The notes under the pieces are model-generated. The model was not told the DNA's origin. It ran no database searches and saw nothing but the letters and a program-made list of their open reading frames with translations. Below are positions 26,739-34,011 of a DNA stretch of 34,331 nucleotides, in pieces; the stretch's first letter is position 1, and each line of letters begins with the position of its first letter. The DNA is from Anabaena sp. UHCC 0204 (GTDB taxonomy: Bacteria > Cyanobacteriota > Cyanobacteriia > Cyanobacteriales > Nostocaceae): NCBI RefSeq assembly GCF_009711975.1, contig NZ_VIKW01000019.1, positions 78,234-112,564 of the forward strand, given 5' to 3'. A program made the position numbers and the translations under genes.

Positions 26739-27296
26739 TTATCGCACTTGGGTTTCATAACTTGTTTTAACTGTAGATTTAGGAGATATAGCTAATACTT
26801 GTACACGAATATTGGTATAAGCACTGACTGGAGCAGGTTTTGTTTCTGTTTTACCATTTGGTAATTTTACGGTGATTGTGGGATTAGTCACAAAACTACG
26901 TCCACCGTCAATACTGTATGTAATTTGAGCCGCACCTGGTGCTTTGATTGACTGCAATACTAAAACTGTACCCTTGGGAATCGGTCCATTGAGTGCTAGG
27001 TTTTTGAGGGGGCGATCGCTCTTATTTTCCGCAACTACTGTATAACGCACCACATCACCTGGTTTCACCTTACCTGTTAAAGCTTCCCAAGTAATTTTTT
27101 CTTTACCTTGTGCATCCTTAGTAATTACCTGCTTTTCACCCTGTAATTGGACCTGTACAGGTTTTTGTTTTTGGGGAGTTTGAGCAACAGCAATATTGTT
27201 TGATTTAATCAGTTTTAATACAGAAACCTGAGTAATAAATGGTAATCCAGCAATTAAAGCAACTGCACCTAAACTGGCAAAACTAAAACGTTTCAT
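26739..27296 (-). CDS. Small exported DUF11-type protein (operon gene 2)
   Basis: A 185-residue exported protein with a single DUF11-like beta-sandwich. The frame opens at 27326, but I chose the ATG at 27296 because GAAGGTGAT sits just before it and the signal peptide then starts normally (MKRFSFASLGAVALIAGLP), with cleavage near VAQ (about 39). The domain shows VKPGDVVRYTVVAENKSD, IPKGTVLVLQ and the motif ITYSIDGG, which recurs as IEYSIDGG in gene 1. It ends Y-E-T-Q-V-R. It may be a minor subunit or periplasmic chaperone for the larger DUF11 proteins. Gaps are 90 bases to gene 1 and 73 bases to gene 3. Confidence 0.82.
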   Translation of the reverse strand: MKRFSFASLGAVALIAGLPFITQVSVLKLIKSNNIAVAQTPQKQKPVQVQLQGEKQVITKDAQGKEKITWEALTGKVKPGDVVRYTVVAENKSDRPLKNLALNGPIPKGTVLVLQSIKAPGAAQITYSIDGGRSFVTNPTITVKLPNGKTETKPAPVSAYTNIRVQVLAISPKSTVKTSYETQVR

Positions 27297-27386
27297 AACA
27301 TCACCTTCAAAAAAAGAAATGATCAAAATAGGAATTGATAAGTAGGGGTTCAGTAATACTAAACCCTTATAAAACCGACAAAAACC

Positions 27387-30032
27387 CTAGTTCACCTTAC
27401 GTCTAAAAGTAAAGGTTCTTTCTACACCAGGAGCTATCTGAACAGTGATACTATTCTCATACTTAGTAACATCCGTAGCTTGTGTAGTTCCTGTTGTTGC
27501 TGCGCCAGCAGAACTAGTAGCTGGACTACCACTAAAATAAGTAATGGTTGCACTAGCAGGTACAGAATCTACCGCACTATTAGCAACATTACTAGTATCA
27601 ATGATGCCATTTGCATCTTGATCTAACGCCCAATTACCATTAGTTCCAGTACCATCTTCAGTAATTGTCAGTCCGGAGACATTCAAGATCACATTATTGG
27701 TAGCAGGTGCTGTATTAGTCTCAGAAGCAATATTCTTGTAACGGATTTGATACTCAATAATTTCTCCAGGTTGAGGATTTCTGGGTACGTCATTACTTAT
27801 ATCAGCATCAACATTAGGAGTAGTAGCAAAATCACTTTGACCAGATCTTGGTGCTGGTAAAGCATTACCACTAGCATCTAAAATGCGAGAGAATTTTACC
27901 AATTTCAAGAAGCCTGTATAGACTCTATTAATGGTGGTATTTTGAATGTCATTGGCATCTAAACCAACAGTACCACTATCAATAAAGGCTGTAATAGGAA
28001 CTGGATAGCCCCTTTCAATATCTGTAGAAAGCTGTGTACCTGCTGGTAAATCTACGGCCACAGTATAGTTAGCCGTATTTGTAACACCAGCAGGAACATT
28101 AATTACAACATCTGCTGTACCAGCAGTGCGAGTAAATGTTCCCGATGCTTGGTCATAGGTATATGTTGCGGTATTAGCCGCATTGTTGAAATCAGTAATT
28201 TTTACAGTGGTATTATTTGGTAAATCTGTATTTAGGGCTGGTCGAGTAGGCAATAATGTAATGTTAGATGCAGCAGAACCATCATTTCTGACAGTGTTAG
28301 TAAACGCTACCGAAGCCGGATCAATTGTGCTACCAGGGGCTGTATTTGCAGGTACAGCAGAAGATTTGTTAGTGAAGTCATCATTATTATTTGTCGGACC
28401 TACCGCAGCAGGTTGACCACTTGGACCATTGAGGAGAGCGGCAGTATCAATTGTGAATTGATTAGCTTCACCAAGTGGTCCAGCACCATCGTTACCATTA
28501 TTGGTAGTTTCTGTACCTGTTTCTGGAGTAGCTGGATTATCTATATAACCATCATCAACAGCCGTCTCGTCTATCGTATCAGGAACACCATCACTATTAC
28601 TATCAGTACCAGGGAAGCCAGTACCAGGTTCATAGTTACTGGGGTTGTTGTCTCCAGACTCTTCGTAAACAGGTAATGTACCCGGAGTATTTGGAGTGTT
28701 AGTACCCCCAAACAATTGGGCAATATTTGCAATACTTAGAGGTGCAGTAGCTGTTAACTTCACTTTAACTGTGACAGAGAAGCCAGTTACTGATGTACCA
28801 GGAGCTACAGAAGTTAGAGTAGCTTTGTTAATAAAACCTATACGAGTGACTTGTGATAATGCGTCACCACCTTGTAAAGTACCACCTAGATCAAAACGTT
28901 TCCATAGTGCTTTATTGGCATCTTTATACCCACTAACGTTTTGATCCGCAGGTTCGATAGTATAAACAGCTTCCCAGTTTGCATTGGGTGGAGTAGGTGC
29001 TGCATTTAATTCCGTATCTTTAGGAATCGCATCAGATATTAAAATGTATGGTGTAGAAGGATTAGCATTACCATCAATATTAATACCGTTGATACCTTGC
29101 AGTGCTACTGGGGTAATATTTGTACCTGCTGGTGCAGTGGTAGCAACATTAAGACTTAATCCATAAGTAACAGTATCATCTGTGACATTTGAAGGTGTAC
29201 TGTTATTATTGTGATTGCTGCGTGTTTTCAGTAAAGTTGCCAAGGCGTAATCTTTAGCACCAACAGTGGCCGTCTGATTTGCAGATGCTTCTTTTTCCCC
29301 TCCTAATGGTGATCCATCCACATCATTAGTATCGGAGTCAGGTAAATCTTTAGTGCTAAGTTCTTCCGTTGCAGTAGTAACATTTGATGGTTGGTTTTGA
29401 GTATCAGGATCAGGTGTATTACCTAATTGCACGTTAATAGTTGTTCCTGGTGTAGCAGCAGGATTAATTGTTACTGGTACACGAATTAATATAGTACCAA
29501 CTGGAACTGTAGTTGATGGTATATTCTGTGCTGGATTGTAAATAGGAATTGTGGATGTTACTGGGGTTGTGGCAGATGAAATCCAGTTTTGTCCACCATC
29601 TATACTATATTCTATAGTTCCTACTGTGCCTGCACCTGCCACTGATTCTGCAAGTGTTACTGTGGTAGGAATATTAAATGTAGTAGGATCGTTACCAATG
29701 TTAGTAACTTTAAAGTTGTAGGTTAATACATCTCCTATTTGAATTGTACCAGCCGTATTGTCACTTATACCATCAGCAACTGCATTAATACCAGTTACTT
29801 CGGCTACTGTTACTGTTACGGTATTGGAGGTAGCTGGTATTTTTGTCCCTGGAACATTGGGATCTTCGTATTCAGCGGTAGCTGTGTTACTTATACTTGT
29901 CCCCGCAGCAGTACCATCGGCCAATGCAGGAGTAATAAAGGGAAAAATTCCATTAGTAATAAATGCTGTAGCAACTAAGGCACGCAACACCCGGAATTGC
30001 CGCTGTTTTAAGGTTTTTTTGGTAGAATGCAT
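27387..30032 (-). CDS. Large exported DUF11-type surface protein (operon gene 1)
   Basis: An 881-residue exported protein, first gene of the block. The signal peptide has a long basic N-region (KKTLKQRQFR) and cleavage near ALA-DG (38-39). The mature protein is rich in Asn, Thr, Ala and Pro and low in Lys, with almost no Cys. It is a chain of beta-sandwich domains, the first (about 45-210) with NTATAEYEDP, GDVLTYNFKVTNIGND and IEYSIDGGQNW, the last (about 720-881) with PGEIIEYQIRYKN. Calcium-loop-like DSNSDGVPDTIDE and DQDANGIIDT are present. The C-terminus is F-R-R-K-V-N. Length and composition suit the main subunit of a surface layer or fibre. The 1.1-kb upstream region should carry the operon promoter. 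Confidence 0.83.
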   Translation of the reverse strand: MHSTKKTLKQRQFRVLRALVATAFITNGIFPFITPALADGTAAGTSISNTATAEYEDPNVPGTKIPATSNTVTVTVAEVTGINAVADGISDNTAGTIQIGDVLTYNFKVTNIGNDPTTFNIPTTVTLAESVAGAGTVGTIEYSIDGGQNWISSATTPVTSTIPIYNPAQNIPSTTVPVGTILIRVPVTINPAATPGTTINVQLGNTPDPDTQNQPSNVTTATEELSTKDLPDSDTNDVDGSPLGGEKEASANQTATVGAKDYALATLLKTRSNHNNNSTPSNVTDDTVTYGLSLNVATTAPAGTNITPVALQGINGINIDGNANPSTPYILISDAIPKDTELNAAPTPPNANWEAVYTIEPADQNVSGYKDANKALWKRFDLGGTLQGGDALSQVTRIGFINKATLTSVAPGTSVTGFSVTVKVKLTATAPLSIANIAQLFGGTNTPNTPGTLPVYEESGDNNPSNYEPGTGFPGTDSNSDGVPDTIDETAVDDGYIDNPATPETGTETTNNGNDGAGPLGEANQFTIDTAALLNGPSGQPAAVGPTNNNDDFTNKSSAVPANTAPGSTIDPASVAFTNTVRNDGSAASNITLLPTRPALNTDLPNNTTVKITDFNNAANTATYTYDQASGTFTRTAGTADVVINVPAGVTNTANYTVAVDLPAGTQLSTDIERGYPVPITAFIDSGTVGLDANDIQNTTINRVYTGFLKLVKFSRILDASGNALPAPRSGQSDFATTPNVDADISNDVPRNPQPGEIIEYQIRYKNIASETNTAPATNNVILNVSGLTITEDGTGTNGNWALDQDANGIIDTSNVANSAVDSVPASATITYFSGSPATSSAGAATTGTTQATDVTKYENSITVQIAPGVERTFTFRRKVN

Positions 30033-30287
30033 CTGAAAACTATACCTGGTTAGTAGAAATAAAATGGAAAGACTTGTTGTTTACAGCTATTTAAAGAATG
30101 GGACACCAAATCAAGTTTTATTGCCTGTATTTGGCGAATTTTTAGTTAATAACCAATTAGGCATTTAATTTACTTGATCCTTCGTCTTAGACAGGAACAA
30201 GGATTCTTGTATCAATTAGCAACTTTGCTTAAACTTGTCTCCCTTAGGGTTAACTACATTTAGAGCAATTTTTGCTAAATAAAATTG

Positions 30288-30322
30288 AAAATCGTGATTA
30301 TTTAGATATTTTTCACGATTTT
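30288..30322. repeat. Inverted repeat AAAATCGTG-N17-CACGATTTT
   Basis: Perfect 9-bp arms 256-290 bases upstream of the first surface-operon gene. It may be an operator or a leader hairpin. No T-tract makes it a good terminator. Confidence 0.55.
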
Positions 30323-30508
30323 ATAATTTCAGTAGATTACTTACTCTCATGGTCAATCATAAACACTTTATGACTATACCTTTGAAGTATCCCAAAATAT
30401 ACTCGATGCCAAAAAAAATTTACAAACTCTTCATATTTTCTTCAATAAAATTACATAGAAACCACTGAGGTGTTTCAGCGCAAATAATTATTAATTTGTA
30501 AATTGGTT

Positions 30509-30767
30509 TTGTGACACTATTTAAACAGTCATCCAGGCAGTTTTATACATTTATATAGTTTACGTAGGTATATAAGATATTAAATACAGGTAGGATTTGT
30601 ATCCAGAAAATATGCCCAGAAAGCTTTTTAGAGAGAGCATCCTAGCTGTAGAATGCGTCAGATAATACATTACAAAAACATTAGCAAAACTAAAATTGAG
30701 AATAAATTCGCCAGGTGCATCAGTCATAATTTACTTTCATGTTTATGGAGTTATCTTGTGACACTAT
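30509..30767 (+). repeat. Direct repeat TTGTGACACTAT, two copies
   Basis: The exact 12-mer occurs at 30509-30520 and 30756-30767. Each copy is followed by a similar tail (TTTAAACAGTCAT and CTTTAAGTGGTCAT), so the related unit is about 25 bases. The entry spans both copies and the DNA between them. It could be a paired regulator site for the surface operon or thrC. Confidence 0.5.
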
Positions 30768-31039
30768 CTTTAAGTGGTCATTTAATACAGTTACAAGACG
30801 TACAAGCTTGCGGATAGTTAACAGCAATTGTCGGGTAAATAGACATCTCTCATAAATATCATACCCAAATATAGTAAGTAACAGGTGCTATATCACGGGG
30901 ACAGAGTTGAAAGTCTCTTTGTGTATAGGTTTGATCATTAGTTAATGTCCTAAATTACTTTATCCGTTGCTATATCTGAAATCTTCTGCGAAAAATCCCG
31001 GATTTTAGTTCAGCTTATTTTTAGTTTCAGAAAATTAAT

Positions 31040-31058
31040 CCCGACAAAAATAGTCGGG
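31040..31058. promoter_or_regulatory. Inverted repeat adjoining the thrC -35 box
   Basis: CCCGAC (31040-31045) and GTCGGG (31053-31058) separated by AAAAATA, five bases upstream of the -35 hexamer. The position suits an activator or repressor site. It could also be a terminator for a transcript entering from the left, but its T-tract is poor. Confidence 0.45.
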
Positions 31059-31063
31059 TATGT

Positions 31064-31092
31064 TTGACGTGTATTTTGCCTCGTGCTAGTAT
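31064..31092 (+). promoter_or_regulatory. thrC promoter (-35/-10)
   Basis: TTGACG at 31064-31069 and TAGTAT at 31087-31092 with a 17-base spacer, close to the sigma-70-type consensus. The start would be near 31099, giving a leader of about 30 nt that contains the CAGGGAAAG ribosome binding region of thrC. Confidence 0.65.
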
Positions 31093-31130
31093 CATTTCAA
31101 AGTTGACGGACATCCAGGGAAAGCGAACTT

Positions 31131-32435
31131 ATGACTCAGGCGATTACAAACCTCAACCAAGCCAACACTTCTATACTAAAAGCCTTGAAGTGTAAAGAAT
31201 GTGGAGCAGAATACGAGCTAAAAGCTACTCATGTATGTGAGTTGTGTTTTGGACCGTTGGAAGTCAAATATGATTACAATGTGCTGAAAAGCTTGGTAAG
31301 TCGGGAAACTATCGAAGCTGGTCCTAATTCCATTTGGCGTTACCGTCACTTTTTGCCCGTTGCCACTGATAACTTTATTGATGTGGGAACAGGAATGACT
31401 CCCTTGGTGCGATCGCACCGTCTTGCCCGTCGCCTGGGTCTAAATAAACTTTATATTAAAAACGATGCCGTGAATATGCCCACCTTGAGCTTCAAGGATC
31501 GGGTGGTGTCAGTAGCACTTAGCAGAGCCAGAGAATTAGGTTTTACTACCGTATCTTGTGCTAGTACAGGTAACTTAGCAAATTCTACAGCCGCGATCGC
31601 TGCCTACGCTGGTTTAGATTGCTGTGTATTCATCCCTTCTGACTTAGAAGCTGGTAAAGTCATTGGTAGTTTAATTTATAGTCCTACCCTGATGGCAGTT
31701 AAAGGCAACTATGATCAAGTCAATCGCCTTTGCTCAGAAGTTGCTAATACACACGGTTGGGGTTTTGTCAATATTAACCTCCGTCCTTACTACTCCGAAG
31801 GTTCTAAAACATTAGCCTTTGAAGTTGCCGAACAACTAGGTTGGGAATTACCAGATCATATAGTTGCACCTTTAGCTTCTGGTTCTTTGTTCACTAAAAT
31901 CTATAAAGGTTTTCAAGAATTTGTAGAAGTGGGCTTAGTAGAAGGTAAAGACGTTCGTTTCAGTGGCGCTCAAGCGGAAGGTTGTTCTCCCATTGCCACA
32001 GCATTTAAAGAAGGTAGAGACTTTATTCAGCCAGTTAAACCCAATACAATTGCTAAATCCATTGCTATTGGCAACCCAGCAGATGGGGTATATGCTGTAG
32101 AAATAGCTCAAAAAACCAACGGTAATATTGAATCAGTTAATGATGCAGAAATTATCGAAGGCATTAAACTATTAGCAGAAACCGAGGGCATCTTCACAGA
32201 AACAGCAGGTGGTACAACCGTTGCTGTTCTGAAAAAATTAGTAGAAGCTGGCAAAATTGACCCAGATGAAACTACAGTGGTTTACATCACTGGCAATGGT
32301 TTGAAAACCCAAGAAGCAATTCAAGGCTACATTGGCGAACCTTTGACAATTGATGCCAAACTAGATAGTTTTGAACGAGCTTTAGAAAGATCCCGCACAC
32401 TTGATCGCTTAGAATGGCAACAAGTTCTAGTTTAG
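31131..32435 (+). CDS. thrC: Threonine synthase
   Basis: PLP enzyme that converts O-phosphohomoserine to threonine. The 434 residues start with a small zinc-ribbon-like region (Cys 21, 24, 36, 39: CKEC and CELC), found in some threonine synthases of this type. The fold-II PLP domain follows, with the Schiff-base lysine K122 in TLSFKDR, the substrate loop SCASTGNLANS, the phosphate-binding region APLASGSLFTK and GIFTETAGGTTVAVL near the C-terminus. A good promoter and ribosome binding site precede it. A ThiS/MoaD-like gene follows 99 bases later; a hairpin repeat sits between them. Confidence 0.96.
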   Translation: MTQAITNLNQANTSILKALKCKECGAEYELKATHVCELCFGPLEVKYDYNVLKSLVSRETIEAGPNSIWRYRHFLPVATDNFIDVGTGMTPLVRSHRLARRLGLNKLYIKNDAVNMPTLSFKDRVVSVALSRARELGFTTVSCASTGNLANSTAAIAAYAGLDCCVFIPSDLEAGKVIGSLIYSPTLMAVKGNYDQVNRLCSEVANTHGWGFVNINLRPYYSEGSKTLAFEVAEQLGWELPDHIVAPLASGSLFTKIYKGFQEFVEVGLVEGKDVRFSGAQAEGCSPIATAFKEGRDFIQPVKPNTIAKSIAIGNPADGVYAVEIAQKTNGNIESVNDAEIIEGIKLLAETEGIFTETAGGTTVAVLKKLVEAGKIDPDETTVVYITGNGLKTQEAIQGYIGEPLTIDAKLDSFERALERSRTLDRLEWQQVLV

Positions 32436-32443
32436 AAGCTTTG

Positions 32444-32490
32444 GCGGTTAAAAACCGCAGCTATACAAACAAAGTCCACCTCCGTGGACT
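32444..32490 (-). repeat. Two-stem dispersed hairpin repeat, copy 2 (inverted)
   Basis: GCGGTT/AACCGC (32444-32458) and AGTCCAC/GTGGACT (32473-32490), the reverse-orientation copy of the element at 9634-9687. Both stems differ from copy 1 by paired changes, while the GGAG loop and the spacer are kept. It begins 9 bases after the thrC stop and may reduce read-through into the next gene. Confidence 0.8.
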
Positions 32491-32534
32491 CAATAAAAAT
32501 TAAAGCTCACTTACTAACAATTAACGTTTAAACA

Positions 32535-32810
32535 ATGGCCGTAAAAGTTTTAGTTCCCACCGTTCTACAAAAGTTTACAAACGAGCAAGCTGTCCTAGAA
32601 TGTAGTGGTAGTAATATTTCTGAATTGTTTGATTACTTAGAAGTCAGCTATCCTTCTATGAAAGGGCGTTTGCGTAAGCCAGAAGGAGAGCCTTTACGGT
32701 TTTTGAATTTCTATGTCAACAGCGAAGATATCCGCTTTTTACAAAATACGGAAACACCCCTTCATGATGGTGATGAAGTGAGTATTGTTCCCGCTGTTGC
32801 TGGTGGTTGA
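32535..32810 (+). CDS. ThiS/MoaD-family ubiquitin-like sulfur carrier
   Basis: A 91-residue beta-grasp protein ending in the essential Gly-Gly (VPAVAGG), which is activated by adenylation and thiocarboxylated to donate sulfur. The segments FNELFDYLE-like ([18 protein letters not shown]), [14 protein letters not shown] and [16 protein letters not shown] fit MoaD/ThiS/CysO proteins. It follows thrC on the same strand, a pairing that recalls CysO-type carriers used in amino-acid or thio-metabolite synthesis. No E1-like activating enzyme or JAMM protease is nearby. Whether it serves molybdopterin, thiamin or cysteine formation cannot be decided here. Confidence 0.88.
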   Translation: MAVKVLVPTVLQKFTNEQAVLECSGSNISELFDYLEVSYPSMKGRLRKPEGEPLRFLNFYVNSEDIRFLQNTETPLHDGDEVSIVPAVAGG

Positions 32811-32816
32811 TAGGAG

Positions 32817-33206
32817 TCAGGAATCAGGATTTTTTCCCGATTCCCTATTTCCTGATCTAGTTAATTGCGATCGCCATTCTAAATTATTTGGGACACTATT
32901 TAAAACTATTCTTTTATAATCTTCGTCTTCTAACTCAATATTTAAAACATTACCAAAATCATCTTTTTTGGTGACATACCAAAACTCCTTACCTTTGTCT
33001 GTGTAATAAGTTCCAGCTTTAATTAATCCAGGAACAAAACTACCAGGTGCGCGGATTTCTTTCCAGTTATTTGGCGGTAAGTCTGTTGTAACTTCGATAA
33101 TATGAGTTAGTGGTATTTGCCAAATCTTATGAAAGCGAACAGCTAAAAGTTGTTCTTTTAAAGAAAATTCTATTTGCAACTTATCGTCAATTATACTTAA
33201 ATCCAT
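32817..33206 (-). CDS. Uncharacterised 129-residue protein, PH-like
   Basis: Not recognised with certainty. The pattern of short beta strands (KLQIEFSLKEQLLAVRF, then IWQIPLTHIIEVTT) followed by SFVPGLIKAGTYYTDKGKEFWYV and a terminal helix (DEDYKRIVLNSV) resembles small bacterial PH-like domain proteins. No signal peptide or membrane segment is seen. The last ~13 residues (SGNRESGKNPDS) are encoded by a repetitive GATTCCC/CCTGA stretch, so the C-terminal tail looks repeat-derived. Its stop is 6 bases from the stop of the sulfur-carrier gene on the other strand. Confidence 0.7.
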   Translation of the reverse strand: MDLSIIDDKLQIEFSLKEQLLAVRFHKIWQIPLTHIIEVTTDLPPNNWKEIRAPGSFVPGLIKAGTYYTDKGKEFWYVTKKDDFGNVLNIELEDEDYKRIVLNSVPNNLEWRSQLTRSGNRESGKNPDS

Positions 33207-33441
33207 AATTAACCTTGTTAACTTTACGCCAACATTGCATTCCTATAATAGCATTATCCGTTGCCAATTAATTACCCATTACCAGGCTAAACTAGTACAT
33301 AAGAGCGTAAGTCAACCAACCATTAAAATACTGGAAAAGCCTGTTGAATCAGCTTTTTTAATTTTTAATTATTAATTTTTAATTCCGCCTTGCGGTACTG
33401 GTATGTCAAAATAAAAATAACTGACTACCCCAAAATAAGCA

Positions 33442-33927
33442 ATGGCAGAAGAAACTAATCAAAATCAAGCCGGAGATGTAGCTTCTAATCCTGCTGCAAC
33501 CGCCCCAGAAAAGCCCCCAGTAGAAGCTAAAGCTGCCAAAAAGGAAAAACCTCCCGCTGTGGAAGATAAGCCTTTTGAAGAGTTTATGCAGCAGCACTAC
33601 CTCCCAGCATTGCAAGAAGCAATTACCAAAGAAGGTGTGCCAGATATAAAGCTGACTTTTGCAAGACAGAAGTATCCTATCATTGGTTTTGATTCAGCGG
33701 AAGAATGCTGGCAAGTTATGGGTTCTTGGCAAGAGGGAAAGCGCAAGTTTAACGTATATTTCCCTGATGCAAATATTCAAGGTAAAAAGGGATTTTCCTG
33801 TAATGAAGGCAAAAAACCGAGTACCCTGGAATCATTTTTAATTGACGAGCGCAAAACTACTCTAGATTTATTAGTATCTCGGTTAGTATACCGCTTGAAC
33901 GGACAAAAATGGCTAGGTAGAAATTAG
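33442..33927 (+). CDS. DUF2996 family protein
   Basis: A 161-residue soluble protein of the cyanobacterial/plastid DUF2996 family, function unknown. The first 45 residues are a disordered Ala/Pro/Lys/Glu-rich tail. The conserved domain follows: PFEEFMQQHYLPALQEAI, LTFARQKYPIIGFD, ECWQVMGSWQEGKRKFNVYF and the C-terminal DERKTTLDLLVSRLVYRLN. It is transcribed alone and ends at a strong terminator. No targeting signal is seen. Confidence 0.85.
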   Translation: MAEETNQNQAGDVASNPAATAPEKPPVEAKAAKKEKPPAVEDKPFEEFMQQHYLPALQEAITKEGVPDIKLTFARQKYPIIGFDSAEECWQVMGSWQEGKRKFNVYFPDANIQGKKGFSCNEGKKPSTLESFLIDERKTTLDLLVSRLVYRLNGQKWLGRN

Positions 33928-33938
33928 TCAACAAAATT

Positions 33939-33979
33939 ATAAGTAACGACTTCATAAATGGGGTCGTTACTTATTTTTA
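33939..33979 (+). terminator. Intrinsic terminator of the DUF2996 gene
   Basis: A perfect 12-bp stem (ATAAGTAACGAC 33939-33950 with GTCGTTACTTAT 33963-33974), a 12-nt loop and a following TTTT. This is the clearest intrinsic terminator in the window. The A-rich upstream flank could also let it end transcripts from the converging gene. Confidence 0.85.
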
Positions 33980-34011
33980 GATAATTTGACAGAAGAATAA
34001 ATCATAAATTA

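Larger units (their letters stand above)
30033..31130. other. 1.1-kb gene-free region between the surface operon and thrC
   Basis: No credible reading frame on either strand. It holds the separately listed inverted repeat (30288-30322), a direct repeat pair (30509 and 30756), a small imperfect palindrome GCAT-C-CTA-GCTG-TAG-A-ATGC near 30637, and the thrC promoter at its right end. It is long for a divergent spacer, so a long operon leader, several promoters or a small RNA may be present. Confidence 0.55.

Noticed and set aside
29758-30036. Long plus-strand frames opposite the surface operon (also near 18021, 24472, 24805, 28183-29166)
   Set aside because: They are shadows of the minus-strand genes, low in complexity, without ribosome binding sites or recognisable domains.
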